Shown here in pieces: positions 23,304 to 32,524 of a DNA stretch of 32,524 nt. A program made the translations under genes and the position numbers. This DNA is from Pseudomonas flexibilis (GTDB lineage Bacteria; Pseudomonadota; Gammaproteobacteria; Pseudomonadales; Pseudomonadaceae), in NCBI RefSeq assembly GCF_000802425.1, contig NZ_JRUD01000036.1, positions 1 to 32,524 on the forward strand, in the 5' to 3' direction. Each line of letters starts with the position of its first letter. Within the stretch, counting starts at the first letter, position 1. The notes below the pieces were generated by a model. That model did not search any database. It was not told where the DNA came from and was given only the letters and a program-made list of their open reading frames with translations.

Positions 23304-23837
23304 CTACACGGACGGCTCGACCTGCTGCGCCTCGATGCGCAGCTCCACCATCAGGTCGTCGGCCAAGCGCTCCAGGCTGTGCTGCAGCGCATCCGGGGCC
23401 ACCGGTAGCGGCACCGCCAGCAGGGCCTGGGCGCGGAACAGCGTTTCGCTGCCCATGGGCGCCTCGCTGACGGCGGTATCCAGCACCTCGATATTCACGC
23501 CCTGTTCGCCGAGCAACCGGGTCACCTCGCGCAGCAGGCCCGGCCGATCATCGCCCACCAGCTCCAGGCGCATGGGGCGCCAGTTGCACACCGGCTCCGC
23601 CCCGGCCGGCGCGCCCTGCACGTGGATATCCTGCAGCGCCAGTGCCTCCAGCGCGTCCAGCAGCTCGTCCTGTGAGTCGGCCGGCACCGCCACGCGCAGG
23701 ATGCCGGCGAATTGTCCCGCCATGCGCGCCATGCGGCTTTCCAGCCAGTTGCCGCCATGTTCGCCGACGCAGGTGGCGATGCGCTCAACCAGTCCGGTCT
23801 GATCACGCGCGATGACCGTCAGTACCAGATGTTCCAT
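23304..23837 (-). CDS. gcvR: Glycine cleavage system regulator (GcvR-type, double ACT)
   Basis: A 177-residue cytoplasmic protein of two ACT domains. The first is residues 1-75, HLVLTVIARDQTGLVERIATCVGEHGGNWLESRMARMAGQFAG. The second is about 92-165, RLELVGDDRPGLLREVTRLLGEQGVNIEVLDTA. This is the architecture of GcvR, which binds glycine and holds the activator GcvA in check at the gcv operon. Pseudomonas has several such ACT-pair proteins, so the gene name is an inference; no gcvA or gcv operon is in the window. GGGAGGAG before ATG 23837 is a strong ribosome site. It diverges from glcB with a 169-bp gap. Confidence 0.78.
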   Translation of the reverse strand: MEHLVLTVIARDQTGLVERIATCVGEHGGNWLESRMARMAGQFAGILRVAVPADSQDELLDALEALALQDIHVQGAPAGAEPVCNWRPMRLELVGDDRPGLLREVTRLLGEQGVNIEVLDTAVSEAPMGSETLFRAQALLAVPLPVAPDALQHSLERLADDLMVELRIEAQQVEPSV

Positions 23838-24006
23838 GCAGGGCTCCTCCCGACATCCAAGAACCTAGGTATAGATCACTCCCGGACTCGACGAAGGCAG
23901 CGCTGCAATTCCCGAATGCTTCATGTAGTATCCCGCGGCTCGGACTACAAGAACGAAACTACTCCCGCGTCCGGGTTAAATCGCAGAGATTCAAGTGAGG
24001 CAAGTG

Positions 24007-26184
24007 ATGACTGAGCGCGTTCAAATCGGTGGCTTGCAGGTCGCCAAAGTCCTGTTCGACTTCGTGAACAACGAAGCCATTCCCGGCACCGGCGTCAGCG
24101 CCGATGCCTTCTGGGCCGGCGCTGCGAGCGTCATCCATGACCTGGCGCCGAAGAACCGCGCGCTGCTGGCCAAGCGCGACGCGCTGCAGGCCCAGATCGA
24201 TGCCTGGCATCAGGCGCGCAAGGGTCAGGCCCACGACGCGGTCGCCTACAAGGCGTTCCTGCAGGAAATCGGTTATCTCTTGCCCGAACCCGCCGACTTC
24301 AAGGTGACCACCACCAACGTCGACGAAGAAATCGCCACCATGGCCGGCCCGCAGCTGGTGGTGCCGATCATGAACGCGCGCTTCGCCCTGAACGCCGCCA
24401 ACGCCCGCTGGGGCTCGCTGTACGACGCGCTCTATGGCACCGACGCCATCAGCGAGGAAGGCGGCGCCGAGAAGGGCAAGGGCTACAACAAGGTTCGCGG
24501 CGACAAGGTCATCGCCTTCGCCCGCGCCTTCCTGGACGAAGCCGCACCGCTGGCCACCGGCTCGCACGTCGACGCCACCGGCTACAGCATCGTCGGCGGT
24601 CAGCTGCAGGTGTCCCTGAAGGACGGCAGCACTACCGGCCTGAAGGACGCCGCCAAGTTCGTGGGCTTCCAGGGTGAAGCCGCCGCACCGAAGGCCGTGC
24701 TGCTGAAGAACAATGGCCTGCACTTCGAAATCCAGATCGACCGCAACAGCCCGATCGGCCAGACCGACGCGGCCGGCGTGAAGGACATCCTGATGGAAGC
24801 GGCGCTGACCACCATCATGGACTGCGAAGACTCCGTGGCCGCCGTGGACGCCGATGACAAGGTCATCGCCTACAAGAACTGGCTGGGCCTGATGAAGGGC
24901 GACCTGGCCGAGTCGGTCAGCAAGGACGGCAAGACCTTCACCCGCACCATGAACCCGGACCGCAGCTACACCGCCGCCAACGGCGGCGAACTGAGCCTGC
25001 ACGGCCGCTCCATGCTGTTCATCCGCAACGTCGGTCACCTGATGACCAACGACGCGATCATCGACAAGGATGGCTTCGAAGTACCGGAAGGCATCATGGA
25101 CGGCCTGATCACCAGCCTGATCGCCATCCACAGCCTGAACGGCAACACCAGCCGCAAGAACACCCGCACCGGCTCGGTGTACATCGTCAAGCCGAAGATG
25201 CACGGCCCGGAAGAAGTCGCCTTCGCCAACGAGCTGTTCAACCGCGTCGAAGACGTGCTGGGCCTCAAGCGCAACACCCTGAAGGTCGGCATCATGGACG
25301 AGGAGCGCCGCACCACCGTCAACCTCAAGGCCTGCATCCAGGCCGCCAGCGAGCGCGTGGTGTTCATCAACACCGGCTTCCTCGACCGCACCGGTGACGA
25401 GATCCACACCTCCATGGAAGCCGGCGCCATGGTGCGCAAGGCTGCCATGAAGGCGCAGAAGTGGATCGCCGCCTACGAGAACTGGAACGTCGACCACGGT
25501 CTGAACTGCGGCCTGTCCGGTCGCGCGCAGATCGGCAAGGGCATGTGGGCCATGCCCGACCTGATGGCCGCCATGCTGGAACAGAAAATCGGCCACCCGA
25601 TGGCTGGCGCCAACACCGCCTGGGTACCGTCGCCGACCGCCGCTTCGCTGCACGCGCTGCATTACCACAAGGTCGACGTGTTCGCCCGTCAGCAGGAACT
25701 GGCCAAGCGTCAGTTCGCTTCGGTGGACGACATCCTGACCATTCCGCTGGCCGAGAACACCAACTGGACCGCGGAAGAGAAGCAGAACGAGATCGACAAC
25801 AACGTACAGGGCATCCTCGGCTACGTGGTGCGCTGGATCGATCAGGGCGTGGGTTGCTCCAAGGTGCCGGATATCAATGACATCGGCCTGATGGAAGACC
25901 GCGCCACCCTGCGCATCTCCAGCCAGCTGCTGGCCAACTGGCTGCGCCACGGCGTGATCAGCAAGGAGCAGGTCATCGAAAGCATGAAGCGCATGGCCGT
26001 GGTGGTGGACCGCCAGAACGCCGGCGACGCCGCCTACAAGCCGATGGCGCCGAACTTCGACGACAACGTCGCCTTCCAGGCGTCGCTGGAGCTGATCCTC
26101 GAAGGCACCAAGCAGCCCAACGGCTACACCGAGCCGGTGCTGCACCGCCGCCGTCGCGAGTACAAGGCCCGGAACGGTCTGTAA
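24007..26184 (+). CDS. glcB: Malate synthase G
   Basis: A 725-residue cytoplasmic enzyme that condenses glyoxylate with acetyl-CoA to malate, used during growth on acetate, glycolate or fatty acids. Length is that of isoform G. Family motifs include [70 protein letters not shown] with a catalytic arginine, [24 protein letters not shown], and [25 protein letters not shown] near the catalytic aspartate region. ATG 24007 is preceded by GTGAGG; earlier in-frame GTG codons are less likely. The gene is alone in its transcript and ends in a strong terminator. Confidence 0.97.
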   Translation: MTERVQIGGLQVAKVLFDFVNNEAIPGTGVSADAFWAGAASVIHDLAPKNRALLAKRDALQAQIDAWHQARKGQAHDAVAYKAFLQEIGYLLPEPADFKVTTTNVDEEIATMAGPQLVVPIMNARFALNAANARWGSLYDALYGTDAISEEGGAEKGKGYNKVRGDKVIAFARAFLDEAAPLATGSHVDATGYSIVGGQLQVSLKDGSTTGLKDAAKFVGFQGEAAAPKAVLLKNNGLHFEIQIDRNSPIGQTDAAGVKDILMEAALTTIMDCEDSVAAVDADDKVIAYKNWLGLMKGDLAESVSKDGKTFTRTMNPDRSYTAANGGELSLHGRSMLFIRNVGHLMTNDAIIDKDGFEVPEGIMDGLITSLIAIHSLNGNTSRKNTRTGSVYIVKPKMHGPEEVAFANELFNRVEDVLGLKRNTLKVGIMDEERRTTVNLKACIQAASERVVFINTGFLDRTGDEIHTSMEAGAMVRKAAMKAQKWIAAYENWNVDHGLNCGLSGRAQIGKGMWAMPDLMAAMLEQKIGHPMAGANTAWVPSPTAASLHALHYHKVDVFARQQELAKRQFASVDDILTIPLAENTNWTAEEKQNEIDNNVQGILGYVVRWIDQGVGCSKVPDINDIGLMEDRATLRISSQLLANWLRHGVISKEQVIESMKRMAVVVDRQNAGDAAYKPMAPNFDDNVAFQASLELILEGTKQPNGYTEPVLHRRRREYKARNGL

Positions 26185-26199
26185 CCCGCAAACGCTGTG

Positions 26200-26228
26200 A
26201 AAAAACCGCCCCCCCGGGGCGGTTTTTT
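26200..26228 (+). terminator. Rho-independent terminator of glcB
   Basis: A 13-bp perfect stem, AAAAAACCGCCCC and GGGGCGGTTTTTT, with a CCC loop starts 15 bases after the glcB stop. The T-run gives a classic U-tract. Confidence 0.92.
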
Positions 26229-26283
26229 TATGCCTGTCGACGCTGAAGATCGGGTGATCCGGGCCGATAAACCTGACGCGCAC

Positions 26284-26313
26284 TTAGCTTCTAGTCATAA
26301 AGCGACGTATAAT
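26284..26313 (+). promoter_or_regulatory. Sigma-70 promoter of the chemoreceptor operon
   Basis: A perfect TATAAT at 26308-26313 is preceded, after 18 bases, by TTAGCT, a weak -35. It stands out in an AT-rich island ahead of the chemoreceptor gene. The leader would be about 45 bases. The inverted repeat at 26312-26326 overlaps its start-site side. Confidence 0.6.
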
Positions 26314-26326
26314 GTCATTCTGACAT
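26312..26326. promoter_or_regulatory. Operator-like perfect inverted repeat
   Basis: ATGTCA-TTC-TGACAT is a perfect 6-bp inverted repeat with a 3-bp spacer. It starts in the last two bases of the TATAAT box and runs into the expected transcription start. This is where a repressor dimer would block transcription. The cognate regulator is not in the window and cannot be named. Confidence 0.4.
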
Positions 26327-26365
26327 CGCAGTGTTCAGGCAGCCCCCGCCGCCATGGAGTTCCTC

Positions 26366-27985
26366 GTGTTCAAGAGTCTGTCGCTGACTGCCAAGCTTTC
26401 CCTGGTACCAGCCGTGGCCCTGCTGGGCCTGATTCTCTTCGTCGGTCACACCTCTCTCCAGCTTGCCGAGACCAACGATCGCCTGCTGGTACTGGAAAGT
26501 CGCAGCTATCCGATTCTGGAACAAAGCGATGCGGTGATCTTTCAGTTCTCACGCCTGCCGGGGCTGCTCAACAATGCCGTCAGCGCGGGCGAAGCGACGC
26601 TGGTCGATGAGGCTCGCCAACTACTCGCCGACATCGAGACGCAACAACAGCAACTGGGCACCCTGCTGAGTGACGCGCAGCGCAGCGGGGAACTGCGGGC
26701 CTGGCGCGAGGCGGTCGCGGCGTATGGCCAGAACGCTCTCGAAGTCTCGCGTCAGTTGATAGACGGTTCGGCTTCGTTCGGCGACCTGGGCGACAACCTG
26801 CAGCGCATGACTGCCGATCTCGAGCGCGCCCAGGCCCTGGCCTCCGTCTTCCGCACCAGCGCCTACCAAGACTTCCAGCGGACACTGGCCTCCACGCGCA
26901 GCGACAACGTCGCGACCACCCAGCTGGGCATCGGCCTCAGCATTTTGCTGATAATCCTGGTGGGCTGCGGTGCCTGGTGGGTGACCGCCAACATCATGAG
27001 CAATGTGCGTCGGGTCATCGCCTCCCTGCGCGCCATCGCGAGCGGCGATGGCGATCTGACCCGGCGTATCGAAGGCGTCTCCAATGACGAAATCGGTACC
27101 ATGATCCAGCTGTTCAACGCCTTCCTCGACAAGTTGCAGGCCACGATCCGCCAGATCGTCGAGGCGGCCAGCCCTCTGGCGCAGATGTCGCAGGACCTCT
27201 ACCGGCTGACCAGCGAGGCGGAGCGCAACGCCCAATCCCAGCAGGAGCACACCGACTCCATCGGCCGTGACATCCTGACCATGTCGGAGCGCATCGAAGA
27301 AGTTGCTCAACGCTCCCGCCAGGCCTCCGACGAGGCGGGTGCCGCTTCGCAACAGGCCAATGCCGCCCGGGAAAACATCGGGGCTCTCGCCGGCGGTATC
27401 CAGGACCTGGGCAACAGTGTGATGTCTTCCGTCACCGCCATGACGCAGCTGGAGCAGGAAACCCAGGAAGTCGGCTCGGTTCTCACGGTGATCCGTACCA
27501 TCGCCGAACAAACCAACCTGCTGGCCCTCAATGCCGCCATCGAGGCGGCGCGCGCCGGCGAACAGGGTCGCGGCTTCGCCGTGGTTGCCGATGAAGTGCG
27601 CAACCTGGCGCAGAAGACCGCCAGCTCCACGGAACAGATCCAGGAAATCATCCAGCGCCTGCAGCGCAGCGCCAACGCGGTACTCGATGCCATGACATCC
27701 AATGGCGCGAAAGCACGCGCCAGCATCGAACGCTCCAGCGAGGCAACCCGCCTGCTGGATGACATCGCCCGCACCGTCGGTCAGATCGACACCCTGAATG
27801 CGGCCATTGCCCGCTTCACCCAGGAGCAGATCGGCCTGTCGAGCTCGATACAACAAGAAACCCGGGTGCTGCAGCAAGGCGCCCAGGCCACCGCTCACGG
27901 TGCCGGCACCACCACCCGGCTCGGCGAGCAACTGGTCAGCACCGGCGACCATCTGCACGCAGCCACCGCTCAATTTCGCGTTTAA
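26366..27985 (+). CDS. Methyl-accepting chemotaxis protein
   Basis: A 539-residue chemoreceptor. A first membrane helix (about 10-30, [19 protein letters not shown]) is followed by a helical periplasmic sensor of about 155 residues. A second membrane helix ([22 protein letters not shown]) leads to a HAMP domain ([33 protein letters not shown]) and a cytoplasmic coiled-coil. The signalling hairpin [37 protein letters not shown] is intact. It should control CheA activity in response to a periplasmic cue. The ligand is unknown. GTG 26366 is chosen because GGAG stands 6 bases before it; ATG 26354 is possible. The next gene starts 24 bp downstream. Confidence 0.92.
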   Translation: MFKSLSLTAKLSLVPAVALLGLILFVGHTSLQLAETNDRLLVLESRSYPILEQSDAVIFQFSRLPGLLNNAVSAGEATLVDEARQLLADIETQQQQLGTLLSDAQRSGELRAWREAVAAYGQNALEVSRQLIDGSASFGDLGDNLQRMTADLERAQALASVFRTSAYQDFQRTLASTRSDNVATTQLGIGLSILLIILVGCGAWWVTANIMSNVRRVIASLRAIASGDGDLTRRIEGVSNDEIGTMIQLFNAFLDKLQATIRQIVEAASPLAQMSQDLYRLTSEAERNAQSQQEHTDSIGRDILTMSERIEEVAQRSRQASDEAGAASQQANAARENIGALAGGIQDLGNSVMSSVTAMTQLEQETQEVGSVLTVIRTIAEQTNLLALNAAIEAARAGEQGRGFAVVADEVRNLAQKTASSTEQIQEIIQRLQRSANAVLDAMTSNGAKARASIERSSEATRLLDDIARTVGQIDTLNAAIARFTQEQIGLSSSIQQETRVLQQGAQATAHGAGTTTRLGEQLVSTGDHLHAATAQFRV

Positions 27986-28009
27986 CTCTCAAACCTTCGG
28001 GGACTTTCC

Positions 28010-29095
28010 ATGCCTGCATTTCGAGCCATTGGCCTGGCAGCCGCTTGCCTGGCCATCACCCCAGCCTTCGCGCTGGAACAAGGCGACTACCGCTTCAATG
28101 CCTTCGGCACTGCCGCCGTCACCTACCTGGGAGGCGAAGCAGAGGGCCGCAACTACGGCATCAATGGCCAGACCACCGATTCCTGGCGCGGCGACCAGTT
28201 GTCCAAGCTAGGCACCCAGATGAGCTATGGCCTCACTGACAGCCTGAATGCCACCGCCCAACTGACCGCCAAGGCCGAGCAGGATTCTTGGAAAGCCAAT
28301 CTCGAGTGGGCATACCTGGCCTGGCAGGCCAATGATCACGTCCTGCTGCGTGCCGGCCGGTTGCGCACCGCGACCTACATGTATTCGGAAACCCTCGACG
28401 TCGGCTTCAGCTACCCCTGGCTGCGGCTGCCCGACGAGGTCTATGGACAGATCCAGCTGTCCAACTACGAAGGTGTCGACGTGGTCTACAGCCTGCCGCT
28501 GTCCTTCGCCACCCTGAATATCCAGGCCCTCGCCGGTCAGGCCAAGGATCGCGACTATTACCTGTTTGATGAGTTCTACGACACCGATTGGGACAATCTG
28601 GTGGGCGCCAGCCTTAGCCTGGCCAGCAACGATTACGGCACCCTGCGCGTGGCCTACAACCAGGCCAAGCTGACCATCGACAACCCGCTGCTGGGCATCG
28701 CCGACAGCAAGGGCAGCTTCCTCAGCGTCGGTTACCAGTACGATGACGGCAGTTGGATCAGTGCCAACGAATGGACTCGGCGTACCATCGACGGCCCGAT
28801 GAGTCCCGACCAGAACGCGTTCTACCTGATGGGCGGCCGCCGCCTGGGCGATTTCCTGCCACACCTCACCTATGCGCAGCTGGACGAGGAGAAGGGCGCA
28901 CGCCAGTCGTCCTGGACCCTGGGCCTGAACTACAGCCTGATGCCGAACGTGACGCTCAAGGGCGAGTACAAGCAGGTCAAGACCGAGAACGGCTTCGAAG
29001 GCATGTTCGTGCCCTCAGCCCTCGAAGTGCTTAGCCAGAACATTCCGGACTTCGACGGCGAGATCATCAGCCTCGGCATCGACTTCGTATTCTGA
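28010..29095 (+). CDS. Outer-membrane porin-like beta-barrel protein
   Basis: A 361-residue protein with a signal peptide (MPAFRAIGLAAACLAITPAFA) and a body rich in alternating hydrophobic and polar strands with many Tyr, Gly and Asp residues. It ends IISLGIDFVF, with the terminal phenylalanine used by the BAM machinery. The strand pattern (LEWAYLAWQANDHVLLRAGRLRTATYMYSETLDVGFSYPW) resembles porins found next to PstS-like proteins and chemoreceptors in marine and soil gamma-proteobacteria. The substrate is unknown; anions are possible from the next gene. It lies between the chemoreceptor and the PstS-like gene with short gaps, so one operon is likely. Confidence 0.8.
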   Translation: MPAFRAIGLAAACLAITPAFALEQGDYRFNAFGTAAVTYLGGEAEGRNYGINGQTTDSWRGDQLSKLGTQMSYGLTDSLNATAQLTAKAEQDSWKANLEWAYLAWQANDHVLLRAGRLRTATYMYSETLDVGFSYPWLRLPDEVYGQIQLSNYEGVDVVYSLPLSFATLNIQALAGQAKDRDYYLFDEFYDTDWDNLVGASLSLASNDYGTLRVAYNQAKLTIDNPLLGIADSKGSFLSVGYQYDDGSWISANEWTRRTIDGPMSPDQNAFYLMGGRRLGDFLPHLTYAQLDEEKGARQSSWTLGLNYSLMPNVTLKGEYKQVKTENGFEGMFVPSALEVLSQNIPDFDGEIISLGIDFVF

Positions 29096-29106
29096 GGAGA
29101 CCGACC

Positions 29107-29511
29107 ATGTCGCTTATTTCCCGCATTCTTGGCGTGATCACGCTGAGCGCGCTGGCCGGCGCAGCCCAGGCCCAGGTCGCCGTGATCATTAATCCCGCCG
29201 CGCCCAAAGCGCCAACCCAGGCCGAAGTCGCAAACATCTTCCTCGGCAAGGACAAATCCCTGAAGGGCTTTGACCTCAAGGGCTGGAATTCGACCAAGGA
29301 GAAATTCTACGGGCAGGTCACCAGCAAGAACGAAGCCCAGCTGAAATCCTACTGGTCCGGCCTGATCTTCACCGGCAAGGGTCAGCCGCTGGCCAGCGTG
29401 GCTGACGATGCCGCGATGGTCGCCCAGATCGCCGCGGAAGCGAATGCCATTGGCTACGTCGATGCCGCCGCCGTGACGCCGGCCGTCAAGGTGCTGTTCA
29501 CGCTGCCGTGA
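29107..29511 (+). CDS. Small PstS-like periplasmic binding protein
   Basis: A 134-residue exported protein. Its signal peptide ends AGAAQAQ, and the mature part VAVIINPAAPKAPTQAEVANIFLGKDKSLKGFDL is typical of phosphate-binding-protein-like (PBP-like) sequences annotated as phosphate ABC transporter substrate-binding proteins. It continues FYGQVTSKNEAQLKSYWSGLIFTGKGQPLASVADDAAMVAQIAAEANAIGYVDAAAV. It is about half the size of true PstS and lacks the N-terminal SGS phosphate-binding loop, so it may be a ligand-presenting protein rather than a transporter component; no ABC permease or ATPase is nearby. GAGGAGA before the ATG is a good ribosome site, 11 bp after the porin-like gene. A terminator hairpin follows. 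Confidence 0.82.
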   Translation: MSLISRILGVITLSALAGAAQAQVAVIINPAAPKAPTQAEVANIFLGKDKSLKGFDLKGWNSTKEKFYGQVTSKNEAQLKSYWSGLIFTGKGQPLASVADDAAMVAQIAAEANAIGYVDAAAVTPAVKVLFTLP

Positions 29512-29519
29512 GCCACCCA

Positions 29520-29544
29520 GAACCCCGGCCAGTGGCCGGGGTTC
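29520..29544 (+). terminator. Terminator hairpin after the sensory operon
   Basis: GAACCCCGGCC and GGCCGGGGTTC form a perfect 11-bp stem with an AGT loop, starting 9 bases after the PstS-like stop. The following T-run is poor, so efficiency is uncertain. Confidence 0.65.
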
Positions 29545-29633
29545 CAATATCCGGGCTCTAGACTTACGTCCAATGTCGATGCGCGGGTCGACGCACCACC
29601 ATGCGAAACGACAAGAAGACACCCGGAGGCTCC

Positions 29634-31565
29634 ATGAGCAAGGCAGATGCCTTTGCCGAGGCAGGCAAGACTGCCGTTCTGCAGAACATTCAGGGCACCA
29701 TCGAATTCCTGCAGAAGCACCCGCCATTCGACCAGATGCAGCAAGGTCATCTGCTACGCCTGGTGGAAAACTGCCAGTTGCGTTTCTATGCCCAGGGGGA
29801 GTCGATCCTGCATCCGGACGAAGGCCCGGTGCAGCATTTTCACATCGTCAAGCAGGGCCGTGTGCAGGGCAAACGCAGCCATCCGGGCGGCCGCCAGGAC
29901 ACCACCTTCGAAATCAGCACCGGTGAGTGCTTCCCCATCGCCGCGCTGCTCGGCGAACGGGCGACCCGCACCGCCCACGTGGCCGGCACGGACTGCTTCT
30001 GCCTGCTGCTGCCGCGGGAAATCTTCGTCGAGCTGTTCAGTCTGTCCGCCCCGTTTCGCGACTTCGCCCTGCGTGGCGTGAGCAGCCTGCTCGACAAGGT
30101 CAAGCAGCGGGTCCAGCTGCACGCGGTGGAAAGCCTCGGCGAAGACTACTCGCTGGATACCCGCCTGGATGAACTGGCGCACCGCGACCCGGTGGCCTGT
30201 TCGCCGGACATGCCGCTGCGCGACGCCGTGCGCCTGATGCACGAGCAGAACGTCGGCAGCATCATCGCGGTGGACGACCAGCACAGCCCCGTCGGCATCT
30301 TCACCCTGCGCGATCTGCGCCGGGTGATCGCCGCAGCCAGCGCCAGCCTGGAGCATCCGCTGCGCGACATGATGACCCCCAACCCCTTCCACCTGCCGCC
30401 CTCGGCCACCGCCTTCGATGCGGCCATGGCAATGACCGAGCGGCACATCGCCCACGTCTGCGTGGTCGAGAACGACCGGCTGGTGGGCGTGCTGTCCGAG
30501 AGGGACCTGTTCTCCCTGCAGCGTATCGACCTGGTGCACCTGGCCCGCACCCTGCGCCATGCCGACAGCGTGCAGGCCCTGGCGGACCTGCGCGAGGAAG
30601 TCGGTCGCCTGGTGGAGCGCATGCTGGCCCACGGCGCCAGCTCGACACAGATTACCCAGCTGATTACGTTGCTCAACGACCACACCGTCTGCCGGGTGAT
30701 CGAGCTGACCCTGGCAGAGATGGGCGATCCCGGCGTGCCATTCAGCTGGCTGTGCTTTGGCAGCGAGGGGCGCCGCGAGCAGACCCTGCACACCGATCAG
30801 GACAACGGCATTCTCTTCGAGGCGCGCGATGCTGCCGAAGCGGCCCTGCTGCGCGGCAAGCTGCTGCCGGTCGCCCAGCGCATCAACCAGCACCTGGCCA
30901 CCTGCGGCTTCACCCTGTGCAAGGGCAACATCATGGCCGGCAACCCCGAGCTGTGCCTGTCGCGCAGCGAGTGGTCGCGCCGCTTCCAGAGCTTCGTGCG
31001 CGAGGCGACGCCGGAAAACCTGCTGAGCTCGACCATCTACTTCGACCTGCGGGTGCTTTGGGGGCCGACGGATGGCTGCCAGGCGCTGCAGAAGGAGCTG
31101 CTAGCACTGATCGCCAGCAACAGCACCTTCCAGCGCCTGATGGCCGAGAATGCCCTGCGCCATCGTCCGCCGGTCGGTCGCTTCCGCGACTTCCTGGTGG
31201 TGCGCAAGGGCGCCGACAAGGACACCCTGGACGTCAAGGTGCAGGGCCTCACGCCGTTCGTCGACGGCGCCCGCCTGCTGGCCCTGGCCAACGGCATCGA
31301 CGCGACCAGCACCCTGGAGCGCCTGCACCTGCTGGTGCTCAAAGGAGTTATCGACGAGAAGGATGGCGCGGCCTATGAGGAGGCCTACCATTTCATCCAG
31401 CAGGTGCGCCTGCAGTTGCACCAGAAGCAGAGTCGGGCCGGGCTGCCATATTCCAACCGCCTCGACCCGGAAACCCTCAACCACCTGGATCGTCGCATCC
31501 TGCGAGAATCCTTCCGCCAGGCTCAGCGCCTGCAGAGCAGCCTGGCCCTTCGGTACCAGCTATGA
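29634..31565 (+). CDS. cNMP-binding/CBS/DUF294 nucleotidyltransferase-like protein
   Basis: A 643-residue cytoplasmic regulator. Residues about 25-150 form a cyclic-nucleotide-binding-like barrel (HFHIVKQGRVQG, EISTGECFPIAALLGER). Two CBS motifs follow at about 180-295 (DAVRLMHEQNVGSIIAVDD and DAAMAMTERHIAHVCVVEND), which bind adenine nucleotides in many proteins. The DUF294 GlnD-like nucleotidyltransferase core has WLCFGSEGRREQTLHTDQDNGILF near residue 376, with GS and DxD-type metal residues. A DUF294_C helical domain completes the protein. Activity is unproven; the catalytic signature seems intact. GGAGG before ATG 29634 favours this start over 29601. Its stop overlaps the exonuclease start by 4 bases. 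Such pairs often adjoin acetate/solute symporter genes, which are not seen here. Confidence 0.9.
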   Translation: MSKADAFAEAGKTAVLQNIQGTIEFLQKHPPFDQMQQGHLLRLVENCQLRFYAQGESILHPDEGPVQHFHIVKQGRVQGKRSHPGGRQDTTFEISTGECFPIAALLGERATRTAHVAGTDCFCLLLPREIFVELFSLSAPFRDFALRGVSSLLDKVKQRVQLHAVESLGEDYSLDTRLDELAHRDPVACSPDMPLRDAVRLMHEQNVGSIIAVDDQHSPVGIFTLRDLRRVIAAASASLEHPLRDMMTPNPFHLPPSATAFDAAMAMTERHIAHVCVVENDRLVGVLSERDLFSLQRIDLVHLARTLRHADSVQALADLREEVGRLVERMLAHGASSTQITQLITLLNDHTVCRVIELTLAEMGDPGVPFSWLCFGSEGRREQTLHTDQDNGILFEARDAAEAALLRGKLLPVAQRINQHLATCGFTLCKGNIMAGNPELCLSRSEWSRRFQSFVREATPENLLSSTIYFDLRVLWGPTDGCQALQKELLALIASNSTFQRLMAENALRHRPPVGRFRDFLVVRKGADKDTLDVKVQGLTPFVDGARLLALANGIDATSTLERLHLLVLKGVIDEKDGAAYEEAYHFIQQVRLQLHQKQSRAGLPYSNRLDPETLNHLDRRILRESFRQAQRLQSSLALRYQL

Positions 31566-32275
31566 ATTCACTTGCCACCTGGTTCAGCCGGCGCAGCACG
31601 GCGAGCCTGACCGACAGCCAGCGACAACGTCTCGACCGCCTGCGCGACCCCGCGCCGCTTGCCGAGCAGCCCCTGTTGAAACAGCGTTTCGTGGTGGTTG
31701 ACGTGGAAACCACAGGACTCAACGTCAGCCGCGACCAGGTCCTGTCCATCGGGGCGGTTGTCATCGACCAGGGCGGCATTCCGCTGGGCCAACAGTTCGA
31801 GCGCACCCTGATGCGCGAATACCGCACCCCGGGACCCAGTGTGCTGATTCACGGCATCGCCCCCAGCGAGATCGCCGCCGGTGACGACCCAACCGAAGTG
31901 CTACTGGATTTCATGGAGTTCGTGGGTGACAGCCCGCTCCTGGCCTTCCATGCCCGCTTCGATCAACAGATGCTGACCCGCGCCATGAAGGAGAGCCTGG
32001 GCTACAAGTTCCGCCACCCCTTCCTGGATCTGGCCGAGATGGCGCCGATGCTCTGTCCGCAGATGAGCAAGCCGCAGGCCGGGCTGGACGACTGGCTGGA
32101 GCTCTTCGGCCTGCAGGTGCAGCAACGCCACAATGCCTGCGCCGACGCACTGGTCAGCGCCGAACTGGCCCTGGTGCTGTTCAACCGGGCGGTGCGCCAG
32201 CAAATAGAAAACGTCGGGCGCCTGGCTGAGCGGATGCGGAGCTGGCAGCGTCGACAGAACGCCCATTCGTTCTGA
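31562..32275 (+). CDS. DEDDh 3'-5' exonuclease (DnaQ/epsilon-like)
   Basis: A 237-residue exonuclease-fold protein. The DEDDh acidic residues are present: FVVVDVETTG (DxE, motif I), FHARFDQQML (motif II aspartate) and HNACADAL (motif III histidine and aspartate). It resembles the polymerase III epsilon family but lacks the features of replicative DnaQ, which is encoded elsewhere. It may degrade nucleic acid or signalling oligonucleotides; the substrate is unknown. The ATGA overlap with the DUF294 gene shows tight translational coupling, so the two proteins probably act in one pathway. Confidence 0.88.
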   Translation: MNSLATWFSRRSTASLTDSQRQRLDRLRDPAPLAEQPLLKQRFVVVDVETTGLNVSRDQVLSIGAVVIDQGGIPLGQQFERTLMREYRTPGPSVLIHGIAPSEIAAGDDPTEVLLDFMEFVGDSPLLAFHARFDQQMLTRAMKESLGYKFRHPFLDLAEMAPMLCPQMSKPQAGLDDWLELFGLQVQQRHNACADALVSAELALVLFNRAVRQQIENVGRLAERMRSWQRRQNAHSF

Positions 32276-32302
32276 AGCCGGACATAGATACCGTCTTGCT
32301 CC

Positions 32303-32524
<222 letters not shown>

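Noticed and set aside
23959-26283. A 774-codon minus-strand frame opposite glcB
   Set aside because: Antisense shadow of malate synthase G, running through its terminator.

Overview
The window looks like one complete draft contig from a Pseudomonas chromosome. Coding regions are GC-rich and densely packed, and the products are typical of the genus: UvrD, class I adenylate cyclase CyaA, SerA with an FAD-linked D-2-hydroxyglutarate dehydrogenase, malate synthase G, GcvR, RarD, a FecI-type sigma factor and REP-like repeats. Both ends carry what I read as Illumina Nextera adapter read-through (about 1-116 and 32430-32524). Genomic DNA is therefore best taken as roughly 117-32429, with the first ~100 bases after 117 also doubtful. 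The right end stops inside the 3' end of an IS110-family transposase, a repeat that commonly breaks assemblies.

Layout. 289-2469 (-) uvrD. 2655-6267 (+) a membrane PAS-GGDEF-EAL protein with a degenerate GGDEF motif, then a helical protein of unknown function. 6271-11085 (-) an iron-type cell-surface-signalling cassette: FecI-like ECF sigma factor, a FecR reduced to a short remnant, a TonB-dependent receptor with an N-terminal signalling domain, and a MauG/cytochrome c peroxidase-like dihaem protein. It sits directly downstream of cyaA (11121-13916, -), with a candidate Fur box in the last codons of cyaA and an ECF-type promoter before the receptor. 13978-15160 (-) two small conserved proteins and a membrane-anchored DUF6436 protein. 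15245-16177 (+) an alpha/beta hydrolase. 16185-16913 (-) a DUF2059 exported protein. 17050-18134 (+) a 2OG-Fe(II) oxygenase and a DUF523 protein.

18288-23837 is a metabolic block. serA (-) diverges from a D-2-hydroxyglutarate dehydrogenase (+), a pair expected to work together in serine synthesis. A fumarylacetoacetase-family hydrolase, a small conserved protein, an I78 inhibitor lipoprotein and rarD follow; gcvR (-) is convergent with rarD. 24007-26184 (+) glcB ends in a strong terminator. 26366-29511 (+) is a probable three-gene sensory/uptake operon: chemoreceptor, outer-membrane porin-like protein and small PstS-like periplasmic protein. It has a TATAAT promoter overlapped by a perfect inverted repeat. 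29634-32275 (+) is an overlapping pair: a cNMP-CBS-DUF294 nucleotidyltransferase-like regulator and a DEDDh 3'-5' exonuclease.

No tRNA, rRNA, CRISPR array or intact mobile element was recognised. The most notable biology is the signalling cassette with a collapsed anti-sigma gene. The most notable technical point is the adapter at both contig ends.
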